64,000 nucleotides of DNA. It comes from Ampullimonas aquatilis. GTDB lineage: Bacteria; Pseudomonadota; Gammaproteobacteria; Burkholderiales; Burkholderiaceae_D. The notes under the pieces are model-generated. The model was not told the DNA's origin, did no database searches, and saw only the letters and a program-made list of their open reading frames with translations. The position numbers and the translations under genes were made by a program. The stretch is taken from contig NZ_CP183834.1 of assembly GCF_049675895.1 (NCBI RefSeq), positions 620,001 to 684,000 on the forward strand, read 5' to 3'. Every line of letters begins with the position of its first letter. Within the stretch, counting starts at the first letter, position 1. Positions 18,338 to 27,410 of the stretch are shown here, piece after piece.

Positions 18338-18739
18338 TTAAAACTGTTCGAGATTATCTTTTTTCTCGATCAATTCAATCTTGTAACCATCCGGGTCTTG
18401 TACAAACGCAATCACCGTCGTGCCGCCTTTGACGGGGCCGGCTTCACGCGTTACATTGCCACTTTTAGCGCGCACAGCATTGCAGGCCGCTGCAGCATCT
18501 GGCACCTGCAAGGCAATATGACCATAAGCACTGCCTTGCTCATATTCGGTCACACCGTAGTTGTAGGTCAGCTCAATCTCTGCCTGTGCCGGATTACCTT
18601 CATAGCCCACAAAGGCCAGGGTATATTTGTATTCGGGATTGTCATGGGTGCGCAGCAACTTCATGCCGAGTACGCTGGTGTAAAAATCGATGGATCGCTG
18701 CAGATCACCCACGCGCAACATCGTATGTAAAACTCTCAT
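18338..18739 (-). CDS. gloA: Lactoylglutathione lyase (glyoxalase I)
   Basis: A 133-residue enzyme that isomerises the methylglyoxal-glutathione hemithioacetal to lactoylglutathione. It begins RVLHTMLRVGDLQRSIDFY, with the metal-binding His5 region, then LGMKLLRTHDNPEYKYTLAF, IELTYNYGV, GHIALQVPDA and the C-terminal DPDGYKIELIE. These supply the His/Glu ligands of the Ni/Zn site. Length is typical of the short bacterial form. Good GGAGACAG-type ribosome site upstream. It stands alone. Confidence 0.93.
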   Translation of the reverse strand: MRVLHTMLRVGDLQRSIDFYTSVLGMKLLRTHDNPEYKYTLAFVGYEGNPAQAEIELTYNYGVTEYEQGSAYGHIALQVPDAAAACNAVRAKSGNVTREAGPVKGGTTVIAFVQDPDGYKIELIEKKDNLEQF

Positions 18740-18852
18740 CGTCTGTCTCCTTCTATTTGGAAAATAAATACAGGGATGATAATCATAGCCCAGGCTGGGC
18801 CGATTTCAATCAGTTGTCAGACCAATAAGGTTATTGGAACAACTGTGTCAGC

Positions 18853-19653
18853 TCAGTCTGGCATGCATTCCGACAAGACCTTGAGGGCTTTGCGGCGCTC
18901 GGCGTAGTCAGGGATTTCCTTGGCAACAATTTGCCAAAAGCGGGGACTATGATTCATTTCACGTAAATGTGCGAGCTCATGCACAACCAGATAATCAATG
19001 ATCTTCAAGTCACAATGAATCAGTTTCCAGTGCAGCCGGATATTGCCTTCGGAGGTGCAGCTACCCCAGCGGGTTTTGGCCGAACTCAATGATAATTGCT
19101 TGAACGACACACCCATGCGCGGGGCATAGTGATTGAGTCGTTCAATAAAGCAGCTACGTGCCTGAATCTTGAGCCAGGTTTGCACCTGTTTGCGAATCTG
19201 CTGTGATTGTTCATGATCGGTATGTGCCGATGGTTGGCGCAGACAGAGCATGGTCTGGGCATGATCCACCAGTACGCGTGCCTGCTCATGAAAAATCAGG
19301 GTGTAGTGTTTGCCCAGCAGGGGTAAAAGGCCACCCGCCTGCCATACCTGTGGACGGTTGGCCCGATCCTCGGCGCGTTGCAACTGTTCATCCAGCTTGC
19401 TCAGGATCCACTCAGCCTTGACGGACAGCGCGCTTTCCAGGCCGGCTTGTGTGACCCAGTGCGGCGCCGTGACATGCAGCCCGGTACCATCCACCACAAA
19501 GCCAATCGTGCGCCGTGAAGTGCGTTTCAGCTCATAAGGCACGATGCGCTGTCCGACCACCCAGCGCCGCAGCTTGCCAACCTGACGAATCGGGGCAGAC
19601 GGCCTGGAGGGCTGCTGTATTTGCCAGTTAAACAGATCAGGCAGCTTGAACAT
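18853..19653 (-). CDS. M48-type metal-dependent hydrolase (YgjP/DUF45 family)
   Basis: About 266 residues. The zinc site is VHELAHLREMNHSPRFW near the C-terminus, the HExxH-like motif plus third His of the YgjP/WLM group. Upstream are RRTIGFVVDGTGLHVTAPHW and the family hallmark SSAKTRWGSCTSEGNIRLHW. Probably a cytoplasmic metallopeptidase of unknown substrate. The frame is open back to 19749; ATG 19653 overlaps the end of plsC by 17 bases and gives a family-like length, though its ribosome site is weak and ATG 19689 is possible. Confidence 0.85.
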   Translation of the reverse strand: MFKLPDLFNWQIQQPSRPSAPIRQVGKLRRWVVGQRIVPYELKRTSRRTIGFVVDGTGLHVTAPHWVTQAGLESALSVKAEWILSKLDEQLQRAEDRANRPQVWQAGGLLPLLGKHYTLIFHEQARVLVDHAQTMLCLRQPSAHTDHEQSQQIRKQVQTWLKIQARSCFIERLNHYAPRMGVSFKQLSLSSAKTRWGSCTSEGNIRLHWKLIHCDLKIIDYLVVHELAHLREMNHSPRFWQIVAKEIPDYAERRKALKVLSECMPD

Positions 19654-20404
19654 GGGCGGCTTGGCTGGCTGTTGCGTTTGGATAGGCATCAGGATCAATC
19701 TGGTGCATTTCATTTTCAATCCAGTTTTCAACCTGGGTATTGAGTTCATCCGTAGTCAGGTCGACTGGCGAAATGGGTTGACCGATTGAAACGGTGATCG
19801 TGCCTGGATATTTGATGAATGAATTTTTTGGCCAGCAGCGTGCGGCGCTCAAGGCAATGGGTATGACTGGCACATTGGTATCCTTGGCGAGTCGTGCGCC
19901 ACCCGATTTATATTTGCCAGTCTTGCCGCGCGCAATGCGTGTACCTTCAGGAAACATGATGATCCAGCGGCCTTCGGCAAGGCGGTCCTTGCCTTGCTGC
20001 ACCACTTCGGCAAAGGCTTTGCTACCTTTATTGCGATCAATGTGGATCATCTTCATGAGGCCAATGCTCCAGCCAAAAAATGGAATCCGCAATAGCTCAC
20101 GTTTGAAAACAAAACATAAGGGGCGTGGCATCATGGCCGGCAAGGCAATGGTTTCCCAGGCAGATTGATGTTTGGAGAGCAGCACGGCCGGTGCATCGGG
20201 CAGGTTTTCCATGCCTTTGAACTCATATTTGATGCCGCAGATCAGACGGGCGCTCTTGATGATCAGTTTGCACCAGGGGCGCATGATCAGGCGATAGCGC
20301 CAAAGTGGGCTGAATGGCACCGTCAAGAGCAGCAAAGGGCCACCCATGACGATGGTCAGTGTGGTCTGGAACAGGAAGAAAATCAGGGATCGAATAAATA
20401 ACAT
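19637..20404 (-). CDS. plsC: 1-acyl-sn-glycerol-3-phosphate acyltransferase
   Basis: A 255-residue enzyme of phosphatidic acid synthesis. An N-terminal hydrophobic segment (residues about 5-35) anchors it in the inner membrane. The catalytic motif appears as LSKHQSAWE (HxxxxE rather than HxxxxD, as in many proteobacterial homologues), and the substrate-binding motif as MFPEGTRIARG. The C-terminal GQPISPV block is typical. It lies between gmhB and the YgjP-like gene in a minus-strand operon. Confidence 0.9.
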   Translation of the reverse strand: MLFIRSLIFFLFQTTLTIVMGGPLLLLTVPFSPLWRYRLIMRPWCKLIIKSARLICGIKYEFKGMENLPDAPAVLLSKHQSAWETIALPAMMPRPLCFVFKRELLRIPFFGWSIGLMKMIHIDRNKGSKAFAEVVQQGKDRLAEGRWIIMFPEGTRIARGKTGKYKSGGARLAKDTNVPVIPIALSAARCWPKNSFIKYPGTITVSIGQPISPVDLTTDELNTQVENWIENEMHQIDPDAYPNATASQAAHVQAA

Positions 20405-20455
20405 CAGGCAGGTGATAGCGCTATCAATAGAAGAAAATCAAATAAGGCAGGGTGA

Positions 20456-21043
20456 TCAGCTGGCTGGCTGATTATCTTCATCTTGTTGCTTGGTCAGAAA
20501 ATAATCGACGAAGGCAGCCAGATTTTCATGCACCATCGTGCCTGGCAAAATATTATCAATGCCGCCATGTTCTTCAGCTTGTGCCAGGACCTTCATGCCT
20601 TTACCGGTCTTGACCAGATGCGGCTGGCAGCCCGCCGCAATACCGGCCTGCAAGTCGCGCAGTGAATCACCCACCGCTGGGACATCGGTCAGTGGCACAT
20701 CAAAGCGTTTGGCGATTTCGTGAAACAGACCTGGGCGGGGTTTGCGGCAGTCGCAATTGTCGGCTGGTACATGCGGGCAAAAGAAGATGGCGCTGACCTT
20801 GCCACCGACATTGGACAGTTCTGTGGCCATCTTGCCATGCATGGCATTGAGTGCAGCCATATCAAACAGGCCACGGCCAATGCCGGACTGGTTGGTAGCG
20901 ACCACCACCTGATAACCGGATTGGTTGAGATCGGCTATTGCTTCCAGACTGCCCGGCAAGGCAATCCATTCATCCGCTGTTTTGATGTAGTCATCGCTAT
21001 CTTCGTTGATGACACCGTCTCGATCCAGAATGACCAGTTTCAT
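20456..21043 (-). CDS. gmhB: D-glycero-beta-D-manno-heptose-1,7-bisphosphate 7-phosphatase
   Basis: A 195-residue HAD-family phosphatase for the ADP-heptose used in the lipopolysaccharide core. The nucleophile motif is ILDRDGVINED at the N-terminus; the zinc-binding loop appears as FFCPHVPADNCDCRKPRPG; the C-terminal Asp motif is AVGDSLRDLQAG. ATG 21043 gives the exact family start; the frame runs back to 21094. The stop of glyS lies 20 bases upstream, so they are likely one operon (glyQ-glyS-gmhB-plsC), a common betaproteobacterial order. Confidence 0.93.
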   Translation of the reverse strand: MKLVILDRDGVINEDSDDYIKTADEWIALPGSLEAIADLNQSGYQVVVATNQSGIGRGLFDMAALNAMHGKMATELSNVGGKVSAIFFCPHVPADNCDCRKPRPGLFHEIAKRFDVPLTDVPAVGDSLRDLQAGIAAGCQPHLVKTGKGMKVLAQAEEHGGIDNILPGTMVHENLAAFVDYFLTKQQDEDNQPAS

Positions 21044-21062
21044 AGGTTTGGTATACAAAATA

Positions 21063-23210
21063 TCAGCTTGCCAGTTTAGCCAGATCGGCCACACGATTCA
21101 TCAGGCCATGCAGTTTGCGCAACAGCGCAATGCGATTGGCGCGTACTTTCATGTCTTCATCCATCACCATCACGGTTTTGAAGAAGCCATCGACATTATT
21201 GCGCAGACTGGCCAGCAGTTTCAGATAGCCGCTGTAGTCATGGGCGACAAACAGCTTTTCAGCTTGCGGTGTGAGCATGGTGACGGCAGAGCAGAGTGCT
21301 TCTTCGGCCGCTTCCTTGAGCAGGCCGTTATGCACACAGGTCTGTGTCAGTGTGGCATCTTCATCGGCCTTTTTCAGAATATTGCTGATGCGCTTGTTGG
21401 CGGCGGCCAGACTTTCTGCTTCGGGCAGCGCCGCAAAGGCGTGCACCGCATCCAGTCGTTGGCGCAAATCATTGAGGGGCAATGCTTCGGCACGCAAGGC
21501 CAGTACGGCTTCAACCTCATGCGCGCTAAAGCCCTGCTCGCGCAGCGAATTACCCAGACGTTCGTAAATGAACACACTAAGCGTGTCCTGCAACTGCTCA
21601 TTATTGAGTAACGTACCAAATTGAGCCTGGGCATTATCAATCAGCCATTGCACACTCAGCGGCAGTTGCTGTTCGATCAGGATACGCACCACCCCGAGCG
21701 CATGACGGCGCAAGGCGAAGGGATCTTTGTCACCCGTTGGCAATTGGCCAATGCCAAACAGTCCGACCAGGGTTTCCAGCTTGTCAGCCAGCGCCACCAC
21801 CACACCGACTTGATTGCGTGGCAAGGCATCGCCCGCAAATCGCGGTTTGTAATGATCTTCAATCGCTTCGGCAATATCATCACCCAGATTTTCATGGCGG
21901 GCATAGTAGCCACCCATGATGCCCTGCAGTTCAGGAAACTCACCGACCATATCTGTCAGCAGATCAGCCTTGGCCAGCTTGGCAGCCAGATCAGCTTGAT
22001 TAGCCAGATCGTTGCCACTGAGTTGTTTGCCGATGACGCGGGCGATGGCACGCACGCGTTCGCAGCGTTGCAATTGATTGCCGAGTTTATTGTGATAGAC
22101 CACATTGCCCAGCAGGGGGACGCGATCTTCCAGTTTTTTCTTCTGGTCCTGCTCAAAAAAGAACTTGGCATCGGCCAGACGAGGGCGGACGACGCGTTCA
22201 TTACCACCAATCACCGCAGTTGGGTCGGCAGGGCTGATATTGCTGACCAGTAAAAACTGATTGGTCAGTTTGCCATCGGTATCGAGCAGCGGAAAATATT
22301 TCTGATTGGCCTTCATGGTCAAAATCAAACATTCTTGTGGCACGGTCAAAAAGCTCGCTTCAAACTGACCAATCAACACATTGGGTCGCTCAACCAGCGC
22401 GGTTACTTCATCCAGCAAGGCAGCATCTTGAATCGGTTTGACGCCACCGCCGACCTTGGCGGCTGCGGCATTCAATTGACGCACAATCTCGGCACGACGC
22501 TCACTAAAGGCGGCCAGTACGGCACCTTGGTTAGCCATTTGCTCGGCATAATGGTCGGCATGGGTCAGGCTGATCGGAGACACGCTCGCTTCAAAGCGAT
22601 GGCCTTGTGTGGTGCGGCCTGATTGCAGTCCCAATATGCTGATCGGCACAATCGCCTCGCCATGCAATGCCACCAGGCCATGGGCAGGGCGAACAAAATT
22701 AACGGTTTCCCAGCCATCAGCCAGTTGATAGGTCATGACTTTGGGGATGGGCAGTTTACCGAGAGCGTCGGTCAGTGCATCCTGCAAGCCGCTTTGCAGG
22801 GTGGCACCGGCTTGCAGGCTTTCATAGAACAGCGCTTCAGCCTTGCCATCGCTTTCGCGCTTGAGCTGGCTGACAGCCGCAGCATCTGCACCCAGAGCCG
22901 CCAGCTTTTTAAGCAAAGCCGGTGTGGCCTGACCATTGGCATCCAAGCCAACACTGACCGGCATCAATTTTTGTTTATCAGGCCGATCAGCCGCTTTTTC
23001 CTGCACATTGGGAATCCACACGGCCAAACGCCTTGGGCTGGCGAAGGCCTTGATATTGGCTTGCTCGGTGGCATCCACCAATTGCAATTTGGCCAGTCCG
23101 GCAAAAATGCTCTGGGCAAAAGATTCGCCCAGCTTGTTTAATGCCTTGGGCGGGAGTTCTTCGACAAACAGTTCTACCAAAAGATTGTTCTTGCTCATAC
23201 TTGTGCTCAT
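21063..23210 (-). CDS. glyS: Glycyl-tRNA synthetase beta subunit
   Basis: A 715-residue subunit of the alpha2-beta2 enzyme. It begins LLVELFVEELPPKAL, carries ATEQANIKAFASPRRLAVW, SFLTVPQECLILTMKANQKY, LFLLVSNISPADP-like and ADAKFFFEQDQKKKLEDRV blocks, and ends with the anticodon-binding DALR-like domain (FFKTVMVMDEDMKVRANRIALL). Met1 (23210) or Met5 (23198) may be the start. It follows glyQ by 11 bases. Confidence 0.95.
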   Translation of the reverse strand: MSTSMSKNNLLVELFVEELPPKALNKLGESFAQSIFAGLAKLQLVDATEQANIKAFASPRRLAVWIPNVQEKAADRPDKQKLMPVSVGLDANGQATPALLKKLAALGADAAAVSQLKRESDGKAEALFYESLQAGATLQSGLQDALTDALGKLPIPKVMTYQLADGWETVNFVRPAHGLVALHGEAIVPISILGLQSGRTTQGHRFEASVSPISLTHADHYAEQMANQGAVLAAFSERRAEIVRQLNAAAAKVGGGVKPIQDAALLDEVTALVERPNVLIGQFEASFLTVPQECLILTMKANQKYFPLLDTDGKLTNQFLLVSNISPADPTAVIGGNERVVRPRLADAKFFFEQDQKKKLEDRVPLLGNVVYHNKLGNQLQRCERVRAIARVIGKQLSGNDLANQADLAAKLAKADLLTDMVGEFPELQGIMGGYYARHENLGDDIAEAIEDHYKPRFAGDALPRNQVGVVVALADKLETLVGLFGIGQLPTGDKDPFALRRHALGVVRILIEQQLPLSVQWLIDNAQAQFGTLLNNEQLQDTLSVFIYERLGNSLREQGFSAHEVEAVLALRAEALPLNDLRQRLDAVHAFAALPEAESLAAANKRISNILKKADEDATLTQTCVHNGLLKEAAEEALCSAVTMLTPQAEKLFVAHDYSGYLKLLASLRNNVDGFFKTVMVMDEDMKVRANRIALLRKLHGLMNRVADLAKLAS

Positions 23211-23221
23211 AGTCAGGCTGA

Positions 23222-24142
23222 TCAGGCCGCTTTCTTGTTCTGTAGTTGAATTTGCACGGCTTCAGCCCAGGCTTTGGGCGCCATCGGAAAGCCCAGACGG
23301 GCGCGACTGTCCAGGTAGCTGGCCGCCACACTGCGTGCCAGATTGCGAATCCGGCCAATATAGCCCGCCCGCTCGGTCACGCTGATGGCACCACGGGCAT
23401 CCAGCAGGTTAAAGGTGTGCGCCGCCTTGAGGATCTGTTCGTAAGCGGGTAAAGCCAGTTGTTGCTGCATCAGATGCTGCGCCTGTTTTTCATGCGCGGC
23501 AAAGGCCGTAAACAAAAAGTCCACATCACTATGTTCAAAATTGTAGGTACTCTGTTCCACTTCGTTTTGGTGAAATACATCGCCATAGGTCACGCCCGGC
23601 GCATATTGCAATTCGTAAATACTTTCCTTGTCCTGAATATACATGGCCAGCCGTTCCAGACCGTAAGTGATTTCGCCGGTGATGGGTTTGCAATCAATCC
23701 CGCCGACTTGCTGAAAGTAGGTGAACTGGGTGACTTCCATGCCATTCAGCCAGACTTCCCAACCCAGACCCCAGGCACCCAGTGTGGGGTTTTCCCAGTC
23801 GTCTTCCACAAAACGCACGTCGTTTTGCCTGAGGTCAAAGCCCAGTGCTTCGAGCGAGCCCAAATACAGTTCCAGAATGTTGGCTGGTGCAGGCTTGAGC
23901 ACCACCTGATATTGATAGTAGTGCTGCAGGCGGTTGGGGTTGTCGCCATAACGGCCATCCTTGGGGCGGCGTGACGGCTGTACATATGCTGCACGCCAGG
24001 GCTCTGGGCCAAGGGCGCGCAAAAAGGTCGCGGTGTGTGAAGTACCGGCACCAACTTCCATATCGTAGGGCTGGAGCAAGGCGCAGCCCTGTTTGTCCCA
24101 ATATTCTTGGAGGGTGAGAATGATTTGCTGAAATGTAAGCAT
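23222..24142 (-). CDS. glyQ: Glycyl-tRNA synthetase alpha subunit
   Basis: A 306-residue class II synthetase subunit that activates glycine. Signature blocks: TFQQIILTLQEYWDKQGCAL, YDMEVGAGTSHTATFLRALG, YVQPSRRPKDGRYGDNPNRL, FVEDDWENPTLGAWGLGWEV and TYGLERLAMYIQ. Normal length. First gene of the glyQ-glyS-gmhB-plsC run; 77 bases separate it from lnt upstream. Confidence 0.96.
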   Translation of the reverse strand: MLTFQQIILTLQEYWDKQGCALLQPYDMEVGAGTSHTATFLRALGPEPWRAAYVQPSRRPKDGRYGDNPNRLQHYYQYQVVLKPAPANILELYLGSLEALGFDLRQNDVRFVEDDWENPTLGAWGLGWEVWLNGMEVTQFTYFQQVGGIDCKPITGEITYGLERLAMYIQDKESIYELQYAPGVTYGDVFHQNEVEQSTYNFEHSDVDFLFTAFAAHEKQAQHLMQQQLALPAYEQILKAAHTFNLLDARGAISVTERAGYIGRIRNLARSVAASYLDSRARLGFPMAPKAWAEAVQIQLQNKKAA

Positions 24143-24219
24143 GTTCTTGAACGTGAGCCCGTTAATTCGGGCGTAGAGATAAGCGAATCCGAAGCAGATA
24201 AATAAACTAACCAGCTATT

Positions 24220-25875
24220 TTACTCTGCCCGGATGCGCCAGGTAAAAGCGAAGGAAAGTACGATCAAAACCGAGCAGAAACCAAGCACTGGCCAGTTCTC
24301 CCACAGTACATAGGGTGTGGTGCCGCGAAAGCCGGTCACTTCGGCACTGATTTCATCCTGGGTAAATGGCGTGAGTTCTTCCAGTACTCGTCCTTGCGGG
24401 CCAATGATGGCGGTGGCACCGGTATTGGTGGCGCGAATCATCGGCCGGCCGGTTTCCATGGCGCGCATCCGCGAGATCTGCAGATGCTGCGGTATGGCGA
24501 TCGTATTGCCAAACCAGCCGATATTGCTGACGTTGAGCAAAATATTGGAGGTGGTATCCGACTGGCGCAGATGGGCGGCAATTTCTTCGCCAAACAGGTC
24601 TTCATAGCAAATATTGAGCATCACTTTTTGTGTGCCGTTGGCTGTCTTGATTTCAAACGGTGCTTGTACCATTTCACCGCGATTGAAGTCGCCCAGTGGA
24701 ATATTCATCATGCGTGTAAACCAGTGAAAGCCATCGGGAATGAATTCACCAAACGGCACCAGATGATGTTTGTTGTAACGATAGAGATGGCTGATGAGCG
24801 ACTCACTACTGGTTTTGCCATCACCAATGGCTTGCCCTGGCGTCATGCCCAGCATGCTGTTGGTATAAAACGGGCCGGGCTCTTCCATGGCCACACCAAA
24901 CAGAATATGAGATTGGGTGCGCGTACTGAACTGTTGCAGGCGTTGCAGGAGACTGGCGGGCAGTTCGTGACCAAATACGGGAAAGGCGGTTTCGGGGGTA
25001 ATGATCAGGTCGGCGGGTTTGGCGGTAATCAGTTTTTCGTAAAGTGCCATCGAGCGACCGACATTGGCCTCGCCAAACTTTTCTTCCTGCGGCACATTAC
25101 CTTGTAGCAGACGAATTGAAATACGCGAACTGCCATCCAGTCCCTGGCGATTTTCCGATGTCCAGGGTGATTCCTGAAACAGTAGGGGGCTTGCCAATAC
25201 GCCAGCGCCGATCAGCAGCGCAAACACGCTGGTGGTCCAGCGCAGTTTGATCAGATTGACGATCAATACTGTGATGAGTGCGGCAATCAGGGCCGCCAGA
25301 AAGCCCAGTCCATAGACCCCAAAGATGGGCGCATAAGCGCTCAATTGCCCGCTGGTGTGGGCATAGCCTGATGCCAGCCAGGGGAAGCCAGTCAGCAGAT
25401 TGCCACGCAGCCATTCAGTCAGCCCCCAGGCCGCAGCAAATAAAAAAGCCCCATGAATGCTGACGGGTGGATGTTGGGCAAAGGCGCTGATTTTTTCGGC
25501 GTAGGGCATGGCCAGTCGGCCAAACAGCCAGGCCGCCAGTGCCGGATAAAGACTAATAAAGGCGCATAGTGCAGCGATGGCGGCAATGGCGAGGTTGCTA
25601 TCCAGTCCGCCATACACATGCATGCTGATATAGAGCCACCACAAGCCACTGCCAAACCAGCCCATGCCGAAGCCCCAGCCAAGCATGGCCAGATAGCCAT
25701 TGCTCTTGCCCACTCGTGAAGCTTCTACCAGCAGCAGACACAGGCCAGTGAGAGCGGCAATTTCCAGCCACCACCACTCGCGCGGTGCAAAGGCCATGGT
25801 GTGTACATAACCCAATCCGGTCGCAGCAAAGAATCGTAAGAGAAAAGCCAGAAAACGACGGATCTTGACCATCAT
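24220..25875 (-). CDS. lnt: Apolipoprotein N-acyltransferase
   Basis: A 551-residue inner-membrane enzyme that adds the third acyl chain to lipoproteins. The N-terminal half has several membrane helices; the C-terminal half is a nitrilase-like domain with the Glu in TPETAFPVFG, the Lys in LVPFGEF neighbourhood and the catalytic Cys in NICYEDLFG. It ends with one more membrane helix. Its ATG overlaps the stop of corC (ATGA), so corC-lnt are coupled, an order conserved in proteobacteria. Confidence 0.95.
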   Translation of the reverse strand: MMVKIRRFLAFLLRFFAATGLGYVHTMAFAPREWWWLEIAALTGLCLLLVEASRVGKSNGYLAMLGWGFGMGWFGSGLWWLYISMHVYGGLDSNLAIAAIAALCAFISLYPALAAWLFGRLAMPYAEKISAFAQHPPVSIHGAFLFAAAWGLTEWLRGNLLTGFPWLASGYAHTSGQLSAYAPIFGVYGLGFLAALIAALITVLIVNLIKLRWTTSVFALLIGAGVLASPLLFQESPWTSENRQGLDGSSRISIRLLQGNVPQEEKFGEANVGRSMALYEKLITAKPADLIITPETAFPVFGHELPASLLQRLQQFSTRTQSHILFGVAMEEPGPFYTNSMLGMTPGQAIGDGKTSSESLISHLYRYNKHHLVPFGEFIPDGFHWFTRMMNIPLGDFNRGEMVQAPFEIKTANGTQKVMLNICYEDLFGEEIAAHLRQSDTTSNILLNVSNIGWFGNTIAIPQHLQISRMRAMETGRPMIRATNTGATAIIGPQGRVLEELTPFTQDEISAEVTGFRGTTPYVLWENWPVLGFCSVLIVLSFAFTWRIRAE

Positions 25876-26768
25876 CAGGCATCGTCTCCGTGACCGGCCT
25901 CAACTTCAGGGATTTTTTTTTCAATGCGCAAGACATGGATCTGGCGGGCATCGGCGCGCAGCACTTCGCAGCGCAGCGGACCAATATCAATGAACTCGCC
26001 ACGGCGTGGTACGCGCCCCAAATGATTGCTGACCAGACCACCAATGGTGTCGACTTCATCATGCGGCAAGTCACAGCCAAAGGCTTCGTTGACCTGTTCA
26101 ATTTCGGTCAGCGCCCGCACCCGCCAGCGGCCAACACCAACGGCAATGATATTGTCTTCGGCTTCATCAAAATCGTATTCGTCTTCGATGTCGCCCACAA
26201 TCTGTTCAAGCACGTCTTCAATCGTCACCAGGCCTGCCACGCCGCCATATTCATCCACCACCAGGGCAATATGATTGCGATTGACCCGAAAATCCCGCAG
26301 CAGCACATTGAGACGTTTGGATTCGGGAATAAACACGGCCGGACGCAGCATGTCGCGCACGTCAAAGTCTTGCCCGGCGTAATAGCGCAGCAGATCTTTG
26401 GCCAACAGAATACCGATGATGTGATCACGATTACCTTCGTAAACCGGAAAGCGCGAGTGCGAGGTTTCCAGCACAAAGGGGATGAATTTTTCGGGCGAAT
26501 CTTCAATATTGATTGCGTCCATTTGCGCGCGCGGCACCATGATGTCGCGGGCGGCCAGTTCAGAAACCTGAAACACGCCTTCGATCATGGAAACCGCATC
26601 GGCATCGAGCAGGTTACGCTCGTGTGCATCGTGCAGGATTTCCAGCAGTTCGTCGCGGGTATCCGGCTCGGGTGAAATAAATGCGGACAGTCGCTCTAAT
26701 AAGGAGCGGTGGGGTTTGTTCTGAAGCCTTGCATCATGCAAGGCAGAACCAGGATGTGGGTCATTCAT
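25875..26768 (-). CDS. corC: CorC-type CBS-domain protein (magnesium/cobalt efflux family)
   Basis: A 297-residue cytoplasmic protein with two CBS domains (about residues 70-190; AARDIMVPRAQMDAI and FIPESKRLNVLL, then NHIALVVDEYGGVAGLVTIE) and a C-terminal CorC/HlyC domain (RWRVRALTEIEQVNEAFG, DEVDTIGGLV). Long assigned to magnesium and cobalt efflux, but the direct role is debated. Lies between ybeY and lnt on one strand, as in Escherichia coli ybeZ-ybeY-ybeX-lnt. Confidence 0.92.
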   Translation of the reverse strand: MNDPHPGSALHDARLQNKPHRSLLERLSAFISPEPDTRDELLEILHDAHERNLLDADAVSMIEGVFQVSELAARDIMVPRAQMDAINIEDSPEKFIPFVLETSHSRFPVYEGNRDHIIGILLAKDLLRYYAGQDFDVRDMLRPAVFIPESKRLNVLLRDFRVNRNHIALVVDEYGGVAGLVTIEDVLEQIVGDIEDEYDFDEAEDNIIAVGVGRWRVRALTEIEQVNEAFGCDLPHDEVDTIGGLVSNHLGRVPRRGEFIDIGPLRCEVLRADARQIHVLRIEKKIPEVEAGHGDDA

Positions 26769-26820
26769 GGCGCTGGGCCGGAGTCGATAACGGCATAAGG
26801 ATAACCGATTTACATGTCAT

Positions 26821-27396
26821 TCAAGTTGAAATCGCCGCTGCGTTCGTCTTTTCTGTCGCATACGGATCAGTAAAGCCTAAAGTTAGCAAGATTTCTGCCT
26901 CGCGGGTTTCCATTTCCTCGGCTTCGTTATCGTCATCATGATCATAGCCTTGCGCGTGCAGCATACCATGCACCAGCATGTGCGCGTAATGTGCGAGCAG
27001 TCCCTTACCTTGCTCAACAGCCTCGGTTTCAATGACTGGACTACAGATCACAATATCAGCCGAATAGACTAAAGAATTGGGGTCGGAGTCAATTAAATTG
27101 GGCGAATCATTTTTGTCGGAATAATTTGACTCTGACCCCATTTGTTCTGCGGTATAGGCAAAGGTCAGCACATTGGTGGCTCGGTCTTTACCGCGATAAT
27201 CATGGTTGAGTTGCTGGCCTTCGGCACTATCCACAAAACGCAGGGTGACAATCATCGGGCCTTCCAGCGTGGCCACGGCCCATTGCCGTAGCAGGGCGCG
27301 TGGTAGCAGTGCTTTGTGGCGTTTGTCGGCAAATTGAATACTCAAATCCAGCTTGTGACGGATGGGTTTGGCGGCTTTTTTTATGATGCTGACCAT
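26821..27396 (-). CDS. ybeY: Endoribonuclease YbeY with an in-frame repeat insertion
   Basis: A 191-residue metal-dependent RNase involved in 16S rRNA maturation and ribosome quality control. The zinc site HGMLHAQGYDH is intact (His143, His147, His153). The family core NVLTFAYTAE is separated from VYSADIVICSPV by about 24 residues (roughly 86-109) absent from ordinary YbeY. Residues 87-106 are encoded by a palindromic repeat element (27079-27138), so the frame has been kept open through it. Order miaB-ybeZ-ybeY-corC-lnt is the conserved one. Confidence 0.92.
   Translation of the reverse strand: MVSIIKKAAKPIRHKLDLSIQFADKRHKALLPRALLRQWAVATLEGPMIVTLRFVDSAEGQQLNHDYRGKDRATNVLTFAYTAEQMGSESNYSDKNDSPNLIDSDPNSLVYSADIVICSPVIETEAVEQGKGLLAHYAHMLVHGMLHAQGYDHDDDNEAEEMETREAEILLTLGFTDPYATEKTNAAAIST
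27079..27138. repeat. GGGGTC(A/G)GAGTCAA palindrome inside ybeY (REP-like)
   Basis: GGGGTCGGAGTCAATTA (27079-27095) is mirrored by TAATTTGACTCTGACCCC (27121-27138), with one substitution and one base of length difference, around a 25-base centre. The ends match a common class of short palindromes linked to REP-associated tyrosine transposases. It is read through in frame. Confidence 0.7.
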
Positions 27397-27410
27397 GAGC
27401 TTAAATGGGC

